A stretch of DNA of 64,000 nucleotides, from the NCBI GenBank assembly GCA_041390105.1, contig JAWKQO010000001.1:1986001-2050000 (forward strand), given 5' to 3'. The notes below the pieces were generated by a model, which worked only from the letters and a program-made list of their open reading frames with translations, ran no database searches and was not told the DNA's origin. The translations under genes were made by a program, and so were the position numbers. Every line of letters begins with the position of its first letter. The first letter of the stretch is position 1. Below, one piece after another: positions 16,979 to 24,408 of this stretch. Origin of the DNA: Gemmatimonadota bacterium (GTDB lineage Bacteria; Gemmatimonadota; Gemmatimonadetes; Longimicrobiales; Gaopeijiaceae).

Positions 16979-17744
16979 AGCGCCCCTCCACGTAGTCCGC
17001 CGTACGGCGGTCCTTCACCCCACCGGTAAAGAGCGCCTCGGTCTCGGCCACCTCCACCAATTCCCCCGTCAGGAAGAACGCCGTACGGTCGGCCAGTCGG
17101 CGCGCCTGCTGAACCAGGTTGGTGACCAGGATGATGGTCAGCTCCTGCCTCAGCTCCTTGAGCACGTCCTCGATGCGCATGGTGGTCACCGGATCGACCG
17201 CGATGGAGAACTCGTCCAGAAGCAGGAGCTCCGGATCCTGGGACAGCGCCCGCGCGATCGTGAGTCGCTGTTGTTGGCCTCCGGACAACAGGCTTCCCAG
17301 CGACCCCAGACGGTCCTTCACCTCGTCCCAGAGCGCGGCGCGCCGCAGGCAGCGTTCGACCACCTCGTCCAACTCCGCCTTGGCCTTGACCCCCGCAAGG
17401 CGGGGCGCGAACGCGACGTTGTCGTAGATCGAAAGCGGAAGGCCGACGGGAAGGGGGAAGACCACGCCCACTCGCTTGCGCAGCGCAAAGACGTTGCGCC
17501 ACTTGCGGACGTCCTTCCCGTTGAAGCGGACCTCCCCCTCGACCGCCATGTTGCGGTCGAACTCGTCCATGCGGTTGAGCGCACGCAGAAACGACGTCTT
17601 CCCGCTCCCGGCAGGCCCGATGATGCCGAAGATCTCGTTCTCCTGCACATCGAGGGTGACGTTCCTGAGCGCGGCCCTCCCGCCGTAGCGGATGGTCAGG
17701 TCACGCACCTCGAGCTTGGGCCGGGCCGCCCGCACCACGCTCAC
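16971..17744 (-). CDS. pstB: PstB1: phosphate ABC transporter ATPase lacking Q-loop Gln and switch His
   Basis: 257 residues of PstB type. Walker A GPAGSGKT (Lys49) and signature LSGGQQQR (153-160) are intact. The Q-loop glutamine is Pro97 (VVFPLPV), the switch histidine is Asn209 (LVTNLV), and the segment after Walker B Glu178 reads DEFSIAVDP rather than DEPxSALDP. Alone it should hydrolyse ATP poorly. Paired with PstB2 it would supply the working signature to the PstB2 Walker site. GTG start overlaps the pstA stop (GTGA); further GTGs lie close by. PstA and PstC couple it to transport across the inner membrane. Confidence 0.88.
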   Translation of the reverse strand: MSVVRAARPKLEVRDLTIRYGGRAALRNVTLDVQENEIFGIIGPAGSGKTSFLRALNRMDEFDRNMAVEGEVRFNGKDVRKWRNVFALRKRVGVVFPLPVGLPLSIYDNVAFAPRLAGVKAKAELDEVVERCLRRAALWDEVKDRLGSLGSLLSGGQQQRLTIARALSQDPELLLLDEFSIAVDPVTTMRIEDVLKELRQELTIILVTNLVQQARRLADRTAFFLTGELVEVAETEALFTGGVKDRRTADYVEGRFG

Positions 17745-18610
17745 CACTTCCGGCGGTTGCGGAGGTACATCCGGAACGCGATGGACAGCGCGTTCATGGC
17801 CAGCACCAACGAGATCAGCACGAGCGCGACCCCGTAGGGCAGCGCTTCGGGGACACCCGGCACCTGGGTGGACACCGCGAAGAGGTGCAGGGACAGCGCC
17901 ATGGTCTGGTCGAAGACCCCCTCCGGCAGGAAAGGCACGAAGAAGGCCGCACCCGTGAACATGATCGGCACGGTCTCCCCGGTCGTGCGGGACACCTCCA
18001 GGATGATTCCAGTGAGGATGCCGCTGATCGCGTTGGGCAGCACCACCTTGCGAATGGTCTGCCAGCGCGTGGCGCCCATGTTCCAACAGGCTTCCCGGAA
18101 CGCCTGCGGCACCGCCTGCAGCGACTCACGCGTGGCCACGATCACCACAGGCAGCGTCATGACCGCCAGCGTGAGGCTGGCCGCCAGGATGCTGGTGCCC
18201 AGGCCGAAGAACAACACGAAGGCGCCGACCCCGAACAGCGCATGCACGATGGACGGCACGCCGGCCAGGTTGATGATGGCGAGGTTGATGATGCGGGTGA
18301 GCCAGTTGTCGCTGGCGTACTCGGACAGGTAGATCGCTGCCGCCACACCGATGGGTACGGAGACGGCCAACGCGACGCCGACCAGCCAGATCGTCCCGAC
18401 CAACGCCGGAAAGATGCCGCCCGCCCGCATCTGGTCGGTGGGCTCGCTGGTGAGGAACTCCCACGAGATGGCGGGCCCGCCGCGCACGATCAGCACGCCC
18501 AGGATCAGCAGCACGGGTACGACCAGGATCAGCGTCATGAGCAGGAAGAGCATCTGCATCAGACGCTCGGTCCGCCGGTCACGCTGGTTGATGGAGGTGG
18601 CCTCGAACAT
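17741..18610 (-). CDS. pstA: Phosphate ABC transporter permease PstA
   Basis: 289 residues with six predicted membrane helices and the inner-membrane-permease EAA loop (QAFREACWNMGATRWQTIRKVVLPNAISGI), which docks on the ATPases. Typical PstA features include A-I-Y-L-S-E-Y-A and the S-R-T-T-G-E-T-V-P-I-M-F stretch. I choose ATG 18610 because GGAAG lies 8 nt upstream; a GTG at 18616 that overlaps the pstC stop is possible but too close to that site. Forms the membrane channel with PstC. Confidence 0.93.
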   Translation of the reverse strand: MFEATSINQRDRRTERLMQMLFLLMTLILVVPVLLILGVLIVRGGPAISWEFLTSEPTDQMRAGGIFPALVGTIWLVGVALAVSVPIGVAAAIYLSEYASDNWLTRIINLAIINLAGVPSIVHALFGVGAFVLFFGLGTSILAASLTLAVMTLPVVIVATRESLQAVPQAFREACWNMGATRWQTIRKVVLPNAISGILTGIILEVSRTTGETVPIMFTGAAFFVPFLPEGVFDQTMALSLHLFAVSTQVPGVPEALPYGVALVLISLVLAMNALSIAFRMYLRNRRKW

Positions 18611-18612
18611 CG

Positions 18613-19539
18613 TCACTTCTTCCGGACGCCGCGGATCACCAGATCCGCGATCAGGTTGATCGTGAAGGTCACCGCGAACAGCAAGATCCCCAGTGTGAAC
18701 AGCGCTCGGTAGTGATCGGAGCCCTGCGGGGCCTCACCCAGCTCGGCGGCGATGGTGGCCGTGAGCGCCCGCACCGAATCGAAGGGGCTGGTGGGGATGT
18801 GGATGGAGTGCCCGCTCGCCATCAGCACGGCCAGCGTCTCACCGAAGCCACGGCCCACGCCCAACAGTACCGCACCCGCCAGGCCGTTCTTGGCCGCGGG
18901 TAGAACCACGTGCCGGATCATCTCCCAGCGGGTGGCGCCCATGGCCTCCGCCGCTTCCCGGTAGTGGTCGGGCACGGCCTTCAGCGCGTCCTCGGCGATG
19001 GTGGTCATGATGGGCGCCGCCATCAGGCCCAGGATGATCCCCGCGTTCAGCACGTTGAGGCCCACCGGCTGGTTGAAGAGCTCGATGATGAGCGGGTTCA
19101 TGATGGACAGACCGATGAAGCCCCACACCACCGAGGGAATGGCCGCCAGCATCTCCACCAGAACCTTCAACCACTCGCGCGTGCGACCGCGCGCGAACTC
19201 TGCGATGTAGATGGCGGCACCCAGCGAGAAGGGCACCGAGACCACCATGGCCAGGCCGGTCACGCTGGCCGTGCCGGCGATCAACGCCAGGGCACCGTAC
19301 GTAGGATTCCGCGAGGTGGGTCGCCAGGCCTGCGAGCCGAAGAACTCCGTGAAGGAGAAGCGACCCGTAAGGAAGGGCAACCCTTCCTTCGTGACGAACA
19401 CGAAGATGCCGATGACGAAGACAATGCCGCTGATCCCGCCTGCGAAGACGATCAGTTGGACCAGGCGGTCGATCCACCAGTCCATCGTCCGCCGATCGAA
19501 CTCGGCAGCCTCCTCCGACGGATGTGCGACTTCGCTCAC
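18613..19539 (-). CDS. pstC: Phosphate ABC transporter permease PstC
   Basis: 308 residues, six membrane helices; EAA loop reads HYREAAEAMGATRWEMIRHVVLPAAKNGL, and R-G-F-G-E-T-L-A-V matches the PstC consensus. GTG start overlaps the upstream phoU-fusion stop by 4 bp. The long cytoplasmic N-terminus (~35 residues) is normal for PstC. Works with PstA. Confidence 0.94.
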   Translation of the reverse strand: MSEVAHPSEEAAEFDRRTMDWWIDRLVQLIVFAGGISGIVFVIGIFVFVTKEGLPFLTGRFSFTEFFGSQAWRPTSRNPTYGALALIAGTASVTGLAMVVSVPFSLGAAIYIAEFARGRTREWLKVLVEMLAAIPSVVWGFIGLSIMNPLIIELFNQPVGLNVLNAGIILGLMAAPIMTTIAEDALKAVPDHYREAAEAMGATRWEMIRHVVLPAAKNGLAGAVLLGVGRGFGETLAVLMASGHSIHIPTSPFDSVRALTATIAAELGEAPQGSDHYRALFTLGILLFAVTFTINLIADLVIRGVRKK

Positions 19540-20624
19540 CGGCTGGTCTCGATACCCAGGGTCTCCATGAGCTTCGTCACCTGCTCGGCCACGGCCCGGT
19601 AGAGCGAAGCGTAGCGCTCCTCCTCAGGCAGCGCCGCGGCCTCCTTGACGGCCCCGGATAGATCCCAACGCAATGTGGCCGTGCGGAAGGGGATGTCCTT
19701 GATATGGTCCGAGGCCTTGGCGCCGATCGCCACGATGACGTGGTAGTGCTTGGGCACGTCCAGCGCTTTGGCCAGCGGCACCGGGGCCCCCTCCACCTGG
19801 ATTCCGCGTCCGCGCAGGAACGACACCAGGCCCGCATCGAACGTCCCCGCGGGCGCGTACCCCGCGCTGCGGAAGCGACCGCTGTCGGGGTAGGCTTCCT
19901 GCGCGAACCCCTGGGCCATCCGGCTCAGGAGATCACCGCGCTCGTCGAAGAAGAGGACGCGATAGGTCTTGGCGCCCTTGGCCTCACCGGTGACCTGGAA
20001 GTAGGTCTGCTCACAGAGGTTCTCGGCCTGATCGGCGACCCGCTTGATCACGCGCGCCGCCAGCAGTGTGCTGAACAGGTCACGCGTCTGACGCTCGTCC
20101 CGGTCGCCGGCCCGCGTGAGGTCGGTATATGCGCGCAAAAAGGTCGGCTCGACCTGTTTGGCCATCCCTTCGGCCTGCGCGGCCATGGTGGTGTCGCCGT
20201 TCACGAAGGCTTCGACGGCCGCCCGCAGTGTGGCCACGGCCTGTTCACCCAGCATCTGAAGGTCGGCGCCCACGCTCTCTGGCACCGGCGCCGAGAGTTG
20301 GAGCATCTCTCGGCAGGCCGTCACCGCATAGTCGCCGATCCGCTCCAGGGCGACGTTGACACGCAATACCGAGGAAACGAAACGAAGATGGCCCGCGCTT
20401 GGCAGATGTTTGACGACGAATACGTGACAGAGATGGTCCAGATCCTCGATCTGCCGGTTGACCGCACGGTCACGAAGGATGGTACGGTTGGCCAGAGTGC
20501 GATCGTGAGTGGTCAGCGCCTGCACGGCATCCGTCACGTTCTCCTCGACCCACTTTCCGACCTTGGCCACCCCGGCCCGGAGGGCCTGCTCGTCCTGCTC
20601 AAGCCGCTGTTCCAAGTGCGACAT
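19536..20624 (-). CDS. phoU: PhoU fused to an inactive arsenate-reductase/LMW-phosphatase-like domain
   Basis: 362 residues; ordinary PhoU is about 220-240. Residues 1-215 are PhoU: two three-helix repeats with metal motifs ERIGDYA (94-100) and KRVADQAENL (194-203). Residues 220-362 look like a low-molecular-weight phosphatase/ArsC domain: Y-R-V-L-F-F start, S-A-G-Y-A-P at 253, H-V-I-V-A-I-G strand and an R-W-D...EEERY...LYRAVAEQV tail. The catalytic Cys-X5-Arg loop is replaced by D-E-R-G-D-L-L-S, so Cys is Asp227 and the phosphate-binding Arg is lost. PhoU links the Pst transporter to PhoR signalling; the extra domain may sense phosphate or a partner. Second gene of the operon, an unusual place for phoU. 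Confidence 0.88.
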   Translation of the reverse strand: MSHLEQRLEQDEQALRAGVAKVGKWVEENVTDAVQALTTHDRTLANRTILRDRAVNRQIEDLDHLCHVFVVKHLPSAGHLRFVSSVLRVNVALERIGDYAVTACREMLQLSAPVPESVGADLQMLGEQAVATLRAAVEAFVNGDTTMAAQAEGMAKQVEPTFLRAYTDLTRAGDRDERQTRDLFSTLLAARVIKRVADQAENLCEQTYFQVTGEAKGAKTYRVLFFDERGDLLSRMAQGFAQEAYPDSGRFRSAGYAPAGTFDAGLVSFLRGRGIQVEGAPVPLAKALDVPKHYHVIVAIGAKASDHIKDIPFRTATLRWDLSGAVKEAAALPEEERYASLYRAVAEQVTKLMETLGIETSR

Positions 20625-20675
20625 ACGACTCCCCGACGTCCTCGGGCCCCGCCGCTCCGTGGCCCTCTTGTGATT

Positions 20676-20705
20676 CCGGGGCGTCCCCGACTGGGGACGC
20701 CCCGG
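20676..20705 (-). terminator. Strong hairpin between pstS and phoU
   Basis: A perfect 13-bp stem (CCGGGGCGTCCCC with GGGGACGCCCCGG) around a 4-nt loop in the 103-bp gap after the pstS stop. It has no T-tract. A partial terminator or 3'-stabilising stem here would leave pstS mRNA in excess over the rest of the operon, as binding proteins often require. Confidence 0.55.
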
Positions 20706-20727
20706 GACATCCTACGTGGTTCGTGCG

Positions 20728-21597
20728 TCAGGCGCAGGTCACCGACTGTGCGGGAGCGTACCCCTGCTCGAGAATGATGCACTGGCCGGCCTGGCTCTCG
20801 ATCCAATCGATGTACTCCTTCACCGCCCCGGTGGGCTGGCCGGAGGTGTACATGATCAGCGGCCGGGCGATCGGATAGGTGCCGTCGAGCGCGCTCGCCA
20901 CCGAGGGCGCCACGCAGCCCCCGTCGTCGGTCTCGATGCAAGGCATCTTCACGTGGTCGGTCGCGTAGGCCAGCCCGGAGTAGCCGATGGCGCAGGGCGT
21001 GTTCTCCACCAGGTCCACCACGTCCTTGGAGCCGTGCATGTCGCGGGTGCCCAGCCGGAAGTCACCGTCCTCTCCCAGGACCGCTTCGCGGAAGTAGGCA
21101 TAGGTCCCGGAGTTGTTCTGCCGGCTGACCACGATGATCTCGTCCGACGGACACCCGGGCACCGTGATCCCGAGCTGGGACCACTTGGTCACCGTTCCGC
21201 CGTCCCCGTAGATCTCCTTCAGCTGTGCCCGGGACATCTGGGTGATGGGGTTGTCCTGGTGCAGGAAGATGGCCAGCGCGTCGAAGCCCACGATGTATTC
21301 GATGGGATCGTGCCCGTTGGCCCGCGCGGCCTCGATCTCCTCAGAGGTCATCTTGCGGCTCGCGTTGGCGATGTCCACGGTGCCGTTGATCATCGCCGAG
21401 ATCCCGGTCCCGGAACCGCCGCCGGTCACGGCCACCGCGACATTGGGGTTGACGGTGCGGTAGGCCTCTGCCCAGGCCTGGGCCACGTTCACCAGCGTGT
21501 CGGATCCCTTGTTCTGGATGACGGTGCGCTCGCCCCCCTCACGGCCACCACCGCAGGCCAGGGTGAGCAGGACACCGGCGAGCACGGTCTTCTTCAT
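20728..21597 (-). CDS. pstS: Phosphate-binding lipoprotein PstS
   Basis: 289 residues. MKKTVLAGVLLTLAC is a lipoprotein signal with lipobox Cys15. Phosphate-contact segments are evident: N-K-G-S-D-T-L, V-T-G-G-G-S-G-T-G, N-A-S-R and R-Q-N-N-S-G-T. It captures inorganic phosphate in the periplasm for PstCA. ATG 21597 starts the signal peptide; an in-frame extension upstream is not signal-like. First gene of the pst operon, with an inverted repeat about 70 bp upstream. Confidence 0.95.
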   Translation of the reverse strand: MKKTVLAGVLLTLACGGGREGGERTVIQNKGSDTLVNVAQAWAEAYRTVNPNVAVAVTGGGSGTGISAMINGTVDIANASRKMTSEEIEAARANGHDPIEYIVGFDALAIFLHQDNPITQMSRAQLKEIYGDGGTVTKWSQLGITVPGCPSDEIIVVSRQNNSGTYAYFREAVLGEDGDFRLGTRDMHGSKDVVDLVENTPCAIGYSGLAYATDHVKMPCIETDDGGCVAPSVASALDGTYPIARPLIMYTSGQPTGAVKEYIDWIESQAGQCIILEQGYAPAQSVTCA

Positions 21598-21665
21598 GGT
21601 CACTCGGGGTGGTGCGGACGGCCCGGGTCGGTCCCGGACTCGGCGCAAAGATCCCGGCGCGTCCA

Positions 21666-21701
21666 TCACCGTTCAAGGTTCATTTGGTAACGGAACCGTG
21701 A
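21666..21701. promoter_or_regulatory. Imperfect inverted repeat upstream of pstS, candidate Pho-type operator
   Basis: TCACCGTTC and GAACCGTGA (one mismatch) flank an 18-nt, relatively AT-rich core containing TTCATTTGG. It lies 69-104 bp upstream of the pstS start, in the only sizeable gap before the operon. It is not a match to the E. coli pho box; a lineage-specific PhoB/PhoP-like site is inferred. Confidence 0.4.
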
Positions 21702-21780
21702 CGACGCCGGAGGGCAGTCGGGCGGCGCCCGCGAAGGAACGGATGTTCCCGCGCGGACGCCGACGGTCGACCCTGGACAC

Positions 21781-21813
21781 AGGAAGCTCAGCCCCACGTG
21801 TGCAGGGCTTCCT
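21781..21813 (-). terminator. Hairpin at lipoprotein stop codon
   Basis: AGGAAGC and GCTTCCT form a perfect 7-bp stem enclosing 19 nt; one arm touches the TAA stop of the gene above. It could end that transcript before the pst promoter. Confidence 0.4.
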
Positions 21814-22349
21814 TAGCGGGCAACGCAGAGGTCACCGTCGAACGTAGTGTGCCCGCCCTCGCTGCTGAACACGCCGGTCCCGGTCGCACCGGCGAAGCGT
21901 CCCGTTCCACCCGTGAGCTCGTAGTCCCCGAGGCCACCGGCGACCGGGCCCGGAAAGAAGTCCCCCGTGTACGTGAAGGCGAGCTGATCGCCGTTGGCCG
22001 CGGTGAAGGACCCACCCCCATCGAAGACCGCCGTGGTCGGCGACGTGAACGTGACCAGGAAGTTGGCCGAGGAGGAATAGCGCCCGAGATGCGTGGCCTG
22101 TCCCTCCGCGTCGACGGTGATGTCGAGCGGAGCGGGTGGTGGCCCCCCGTGGATCTGTACCGATCCCGGAGTGCCACTCACCTTGAACGGAACGCAACGG
22201 GGAGCCCCTACGGGCCCCGCCCCCGCGGCGGACGCGGCTGCCTCCAGCCCCCCCGACGGGGTTCGGCCGGGGAGGATCGGGCCGTCCCCACACCCGACGA
22301 TGAACCCAGGCACCAGTACTCCCGCGATCGCGAGCGAGCGCTTCAGCAT
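21813..22349 (-). CDS. Secreted lipoprotein with AOC-like (allene oxide cyclase) barrel
   Basis: 178 residues. Lipoprotein signal ends in F-I-V-G-C (Cys20). After a glycine/alanine-rich linker the mature domain has an eight-strand-barrel pattern ending in G-D-Y-E-L-T-G-G-T-G-R-F-A-G-A-T-G, a signature shared by dirigent/AOC-like domains. Such bacterial proteins are common but of unknown role. AAGGAGG precedes the ATG, a strong ribosome-binding site that suggests abundant product. It stands apart from the pst operon by a hairpin and a 215-bp gap. Confidence 0.75.
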   Translation of the reverse strand: MLKRSLAIAGVLVPGFIVGCGDGPILPGRTPSGGLEAAASAAGAGPVGAPRCVPFKVSGTPGSVQIHGGPPPAPLDITVDAEGQATHLGRYSSSANFLVTFTSPTTAVFDGGGSFTAANGDQLAFTYTGDFFPGPVAGGLGDYELTGGTGRFAGATGTGVFSSEGGHTTFDGDLCVAR

Positions 22350-22472
22350 GATCTCCTCCTTGGGATTCCGGATCCACGCAGCGCCGGCATCGGGAGCGAT
22401 GCGGGCCGCTTGGGAGGAAGCTCGATCCTGCGAGAGTGGGGCGGAATTACAGGAAGGTGGGATCGGGGCCGG

Positions 22473-22492
22473 CCGGGATCCCGGGATCCCGG
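22473..22492. terminator. 20-bp perfect palindrome after the hydrolase-LuxR gene
   Basis: CCGGGATCCC-GGGATCCCGG is a perfect 20-bp palindrome abutting the triple 24-bp repeat. It lies 50-70 bp downstream of the stop codon at 22544 and may end that transcript; as a palindrome with no loop it may also be a protein-binding site. Confidence 0.4.
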
Positions 22493-22563
22493 ATATCAGT
22501 AGTCGACCAGCCCCCGATATCAGTAGTCGACCAGCCCCCGATATCAGTAGTCGACCAGCCCCC
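22492..22563. repeat. Three tandem 24-bp copies of the hydrolase-LuxR gene 3' end
   Basis: Exact 24-bp units at 22492-22515, 22516-22539 and 22540-22563. On the minus strand each reads L-V-D-Y-stop plus 9 nt, so the real C-terminus is followed by two extra copies of its last four codons and stop. Units contain GATATC and GTCGAC. No spacers, so not CRISPR; looks like slipped-strand duplication. Confidence 0.9.
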
Positions 22564-23569
22564 GCTCCAGGGCGTAGCGCACGGCCTGGGCCCGTCCGGC
22601 CACTCCGAGCTTGGCGTAGATGTGGGTCAGGTGTCGCGTGACCGTATTCACGCTGATGAAGAGCCGCTCGGCGATCTCCGTGTTCTTCGCGCCTTCGACC
22701 ACGAGGCCCAGCACCTCCCGTTCGCGCGGAGAAAGCTCCTCGAGGCCACTCGCCAGGCCCTCGCCCCGCCCGACCAGCGCGAGGACCGTTTCCAGAGCGT
22801 CAGCGCCGGGCGTGCCGCGCTCCGTGTCGCACACGACGAGACGCGCACCGGGGATTCCGGCAGCCAGCTCGCGGTTCCGCTCTTCGCTGGCGAGCGGGTT
22901 CGAGCGGTCGTGGAAAATCAACGTCGGTGCGTCCACCTGTTCCAGGTATTCGTCCACGTCCCACTCCCGCCGCGCCCGCAGGAAGGCCAGGAACTCGGCC
23001 TGCGTTGTCGCTTCCCGAGTCACGGCCGCCCAGCGTCGGGCCTCGTCCGCGTCACGCCAACCGAGAGCGGCTTGGCTCATCGACTCGGTGAAGAGCTCCC
23101 AGTCGGTGGCCGCCATCTGAAAGAGGGCCTTGAGTCGCGGTGCTTGGCCGTGCGCGGCATCGCGGGCAAAGCTGCTCCACAACACCAGATGCGACACGCG
23201 CTCCGGGTTCTGTGCCGCCCAGGCAATCGCGGGGAGGCCGCCGCTGAGCCAGCCCAGCAGCACGATGGGCTCCGTGGACACGGTCTCGACGATGGCGTCG
23301 ATGTCGCGGACCAGCGCGTCGATGGACTGGGTGCTGCCGTCGCGACTCGAGAGTCCGCCTCCCCGATGGTCGTACCGTACCAGGGTGAAGTGGCGCGCAA
23401 GGCTCTCGTACCAACGCCGCATGCCCTCCACCGCCCACTCCGCCCGTGCGTGGCCGAGCTGCACGTTCGGCGTGTGTACCAGCACCGGTCCCCGTCCGAG
23501 CTTCCAATACGCGACGTCTACGCCGTCGCGACTGCGTGCGTAGCGGATCGACGGAGGACTGGAAGGCAT
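22544..23569 (-). CDS. LuxR-type regulator with inactive alpha/beta-hydrolase sensor domain
   Basis: 341 residues. Residues 8-265 match the alpha/beta-hydrolase domain often joined to adenylate cyclases or regulators (IRYARSRDGVDVAYWKLGRGPVL...RYDHRGGGLSS). The nucleophile elbow reads G-W-L-S-G (106-110) instead of GxSxG, so the serine position is Leu108; the acid position reads H-D-R-S-N-P, and the late histidine is absent. A LuxR HTH follows (LSPREREVLGLVVEGAKNTEIAERLFISVNTVTRH). It probably binds a small ligand without hydrolysing it and controls transcription. Start ATG 23569 is 2 bp after the phosphatase stop. Its 3' end is tandemly triplicated. Confidence 0.88.
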   Translation of the reverse strand: MPSSPPSIRYARSRDGVDVAYWKLGRGPVLVHTPNVQLGHARAEWAVEGMRRWYESLARHFTLVRYDHRGGGLSSRDGSTQSIDALVRDIDAIVETVSTEPIVLLGWLSGGLPAIAWAAQNPERVSHLVLWSSFARDAAHGQAPRLKALFQMAATDWELFTESMSQAALGWRDADEARRWAAVTREATTQAEFLAFLRARREWDVDEYLEQVDAPTLIFHDRSNPLASEERNRELAAGIPGARLVVCDTERGTPGADALETVLALVGRGEGLASGLEELSPREREVLGLVVEGAKNTEIAERLFISVNTVTRHLTHIYAKLGVAGRAQAVRYALERGLVDY

Positions 23570-23571
23570 GG

Positions 23572-24408
23572 TCAGCCCGACGTGCCTCCTGGCCCCCTCG
23601 CACGCGTCCGTCGGGGACCGCGGTAGAGGATCAAGGTGAGATCGTCCTCCTTGGAAGGCTGTCCCTCGTGCGCCGCCGCCATGCGTGCCGTGCACAGCAC
23701 AGACAGCTCGTTCATGGCCAGCCGCAAGGGCCCTTTGCGGATGCGCTCCACGATCTCGGCTTCCTTGAGGTTGTCGAAGAGCCCGTCGGTCCCCAGCAGA
23801 ACGGTATCCTGGGAGGCGAGCGGCAGCGGAGGACTGACGTCGATCCGCATCTCGCGATTGCCGACGTGGTTGGAGATCACATGGCGCTCCTCATGGAAGA
23901 TCGCCGAATCCCCATCCAGCACGCCGGACGCGACGGCGTAGCCCACCGGGGAATGCGAGACGGTGCGATACTTCACGCGACCCCTACTCCCCACCAGCCA
24001 CATCTCGGAGTCGCCGGCATGGTAGGAACGAACGATCCCCCCCTCCACGGTGACGACCGCCAGCGTGGTGGCCGCGCCCACGCCGAGATCGAGGATGGCC
24101 GTGTTGGCTTCCTCGAACCCCTGCATCACGCGCTCCCGCAGCGGTAGCTCCTCGCTGCCCACCACCCGCGCCATCTGCTCGAGCGCGAGATGGGAGGCGA
24201 TCTCTCCGCCGCGTGCCCCTCCGACGCCGTCGGCGACCGCCAGCACCCATCCGCCGTTCTCGATGGGAATGACTGCGGCCGCGTCCTCGCTCTCGCCGCT
24301 CACCTGCGGGTGACGCTGGCAGAGGACGCCGATCCGACCCTCCTCCCCTTCGAAGGAGTCGATCAGGCCCTCACCGTTGTCCCGATAGATCCGAGGATCC
24401 GGTCTCAT
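23572..24408 (-). CDS. PP2C-type protein serine/threonine phosphatase
   Basis: 278 residues. Metal-binding motifs of the PPM/PP2C family are present in order: V-A-D-G-V-G-G, G-A-A-T-T-L, H-A-G-D-S, L-G-T-D-G-L-F-D and K-E-D-D-L-T-L. The usual Arg after GDS is Glu (GDSEMWLV). It should dephosphorylate Ser/Thr residues, most simply those phosphorylated by the kinase encoded just upstream, with which it overlaps by 4 bp (ATGA). Cytoplasmic; no signal peptide or membrane segment. Confidence 0.93.
   Translation of the reverse strand: MRPDPRIYRDNGEGLIDSFEGEEGRIGVLCQRHPQVSGESEDAAAVIPIENGGWVLAVADGVGGARGGEIASHLALEQMARVVGSEELPLRERVMQGFEEANTAILDLGVGAATTLAVVTVEGGIVRSYHAGDSEMWLVGSRGRVKYRTVSHSPVGYAVASGVLDGDSAIFHEERHVISNHVGNREMRIDVSPPLPLASQDTVLLGTDGLFDNLKEAEIVERIRKGPLRLAMNELSVLCTARMAAAHEGQPSKEDDLTLILYRGPRRTRARGPGGTSG

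Noticed and set aside
22492..22563. Three 24-bp repeats as a CRISPR array
   Set aside because: Units abut with no spacers and encode the end of the neighbouring gene.
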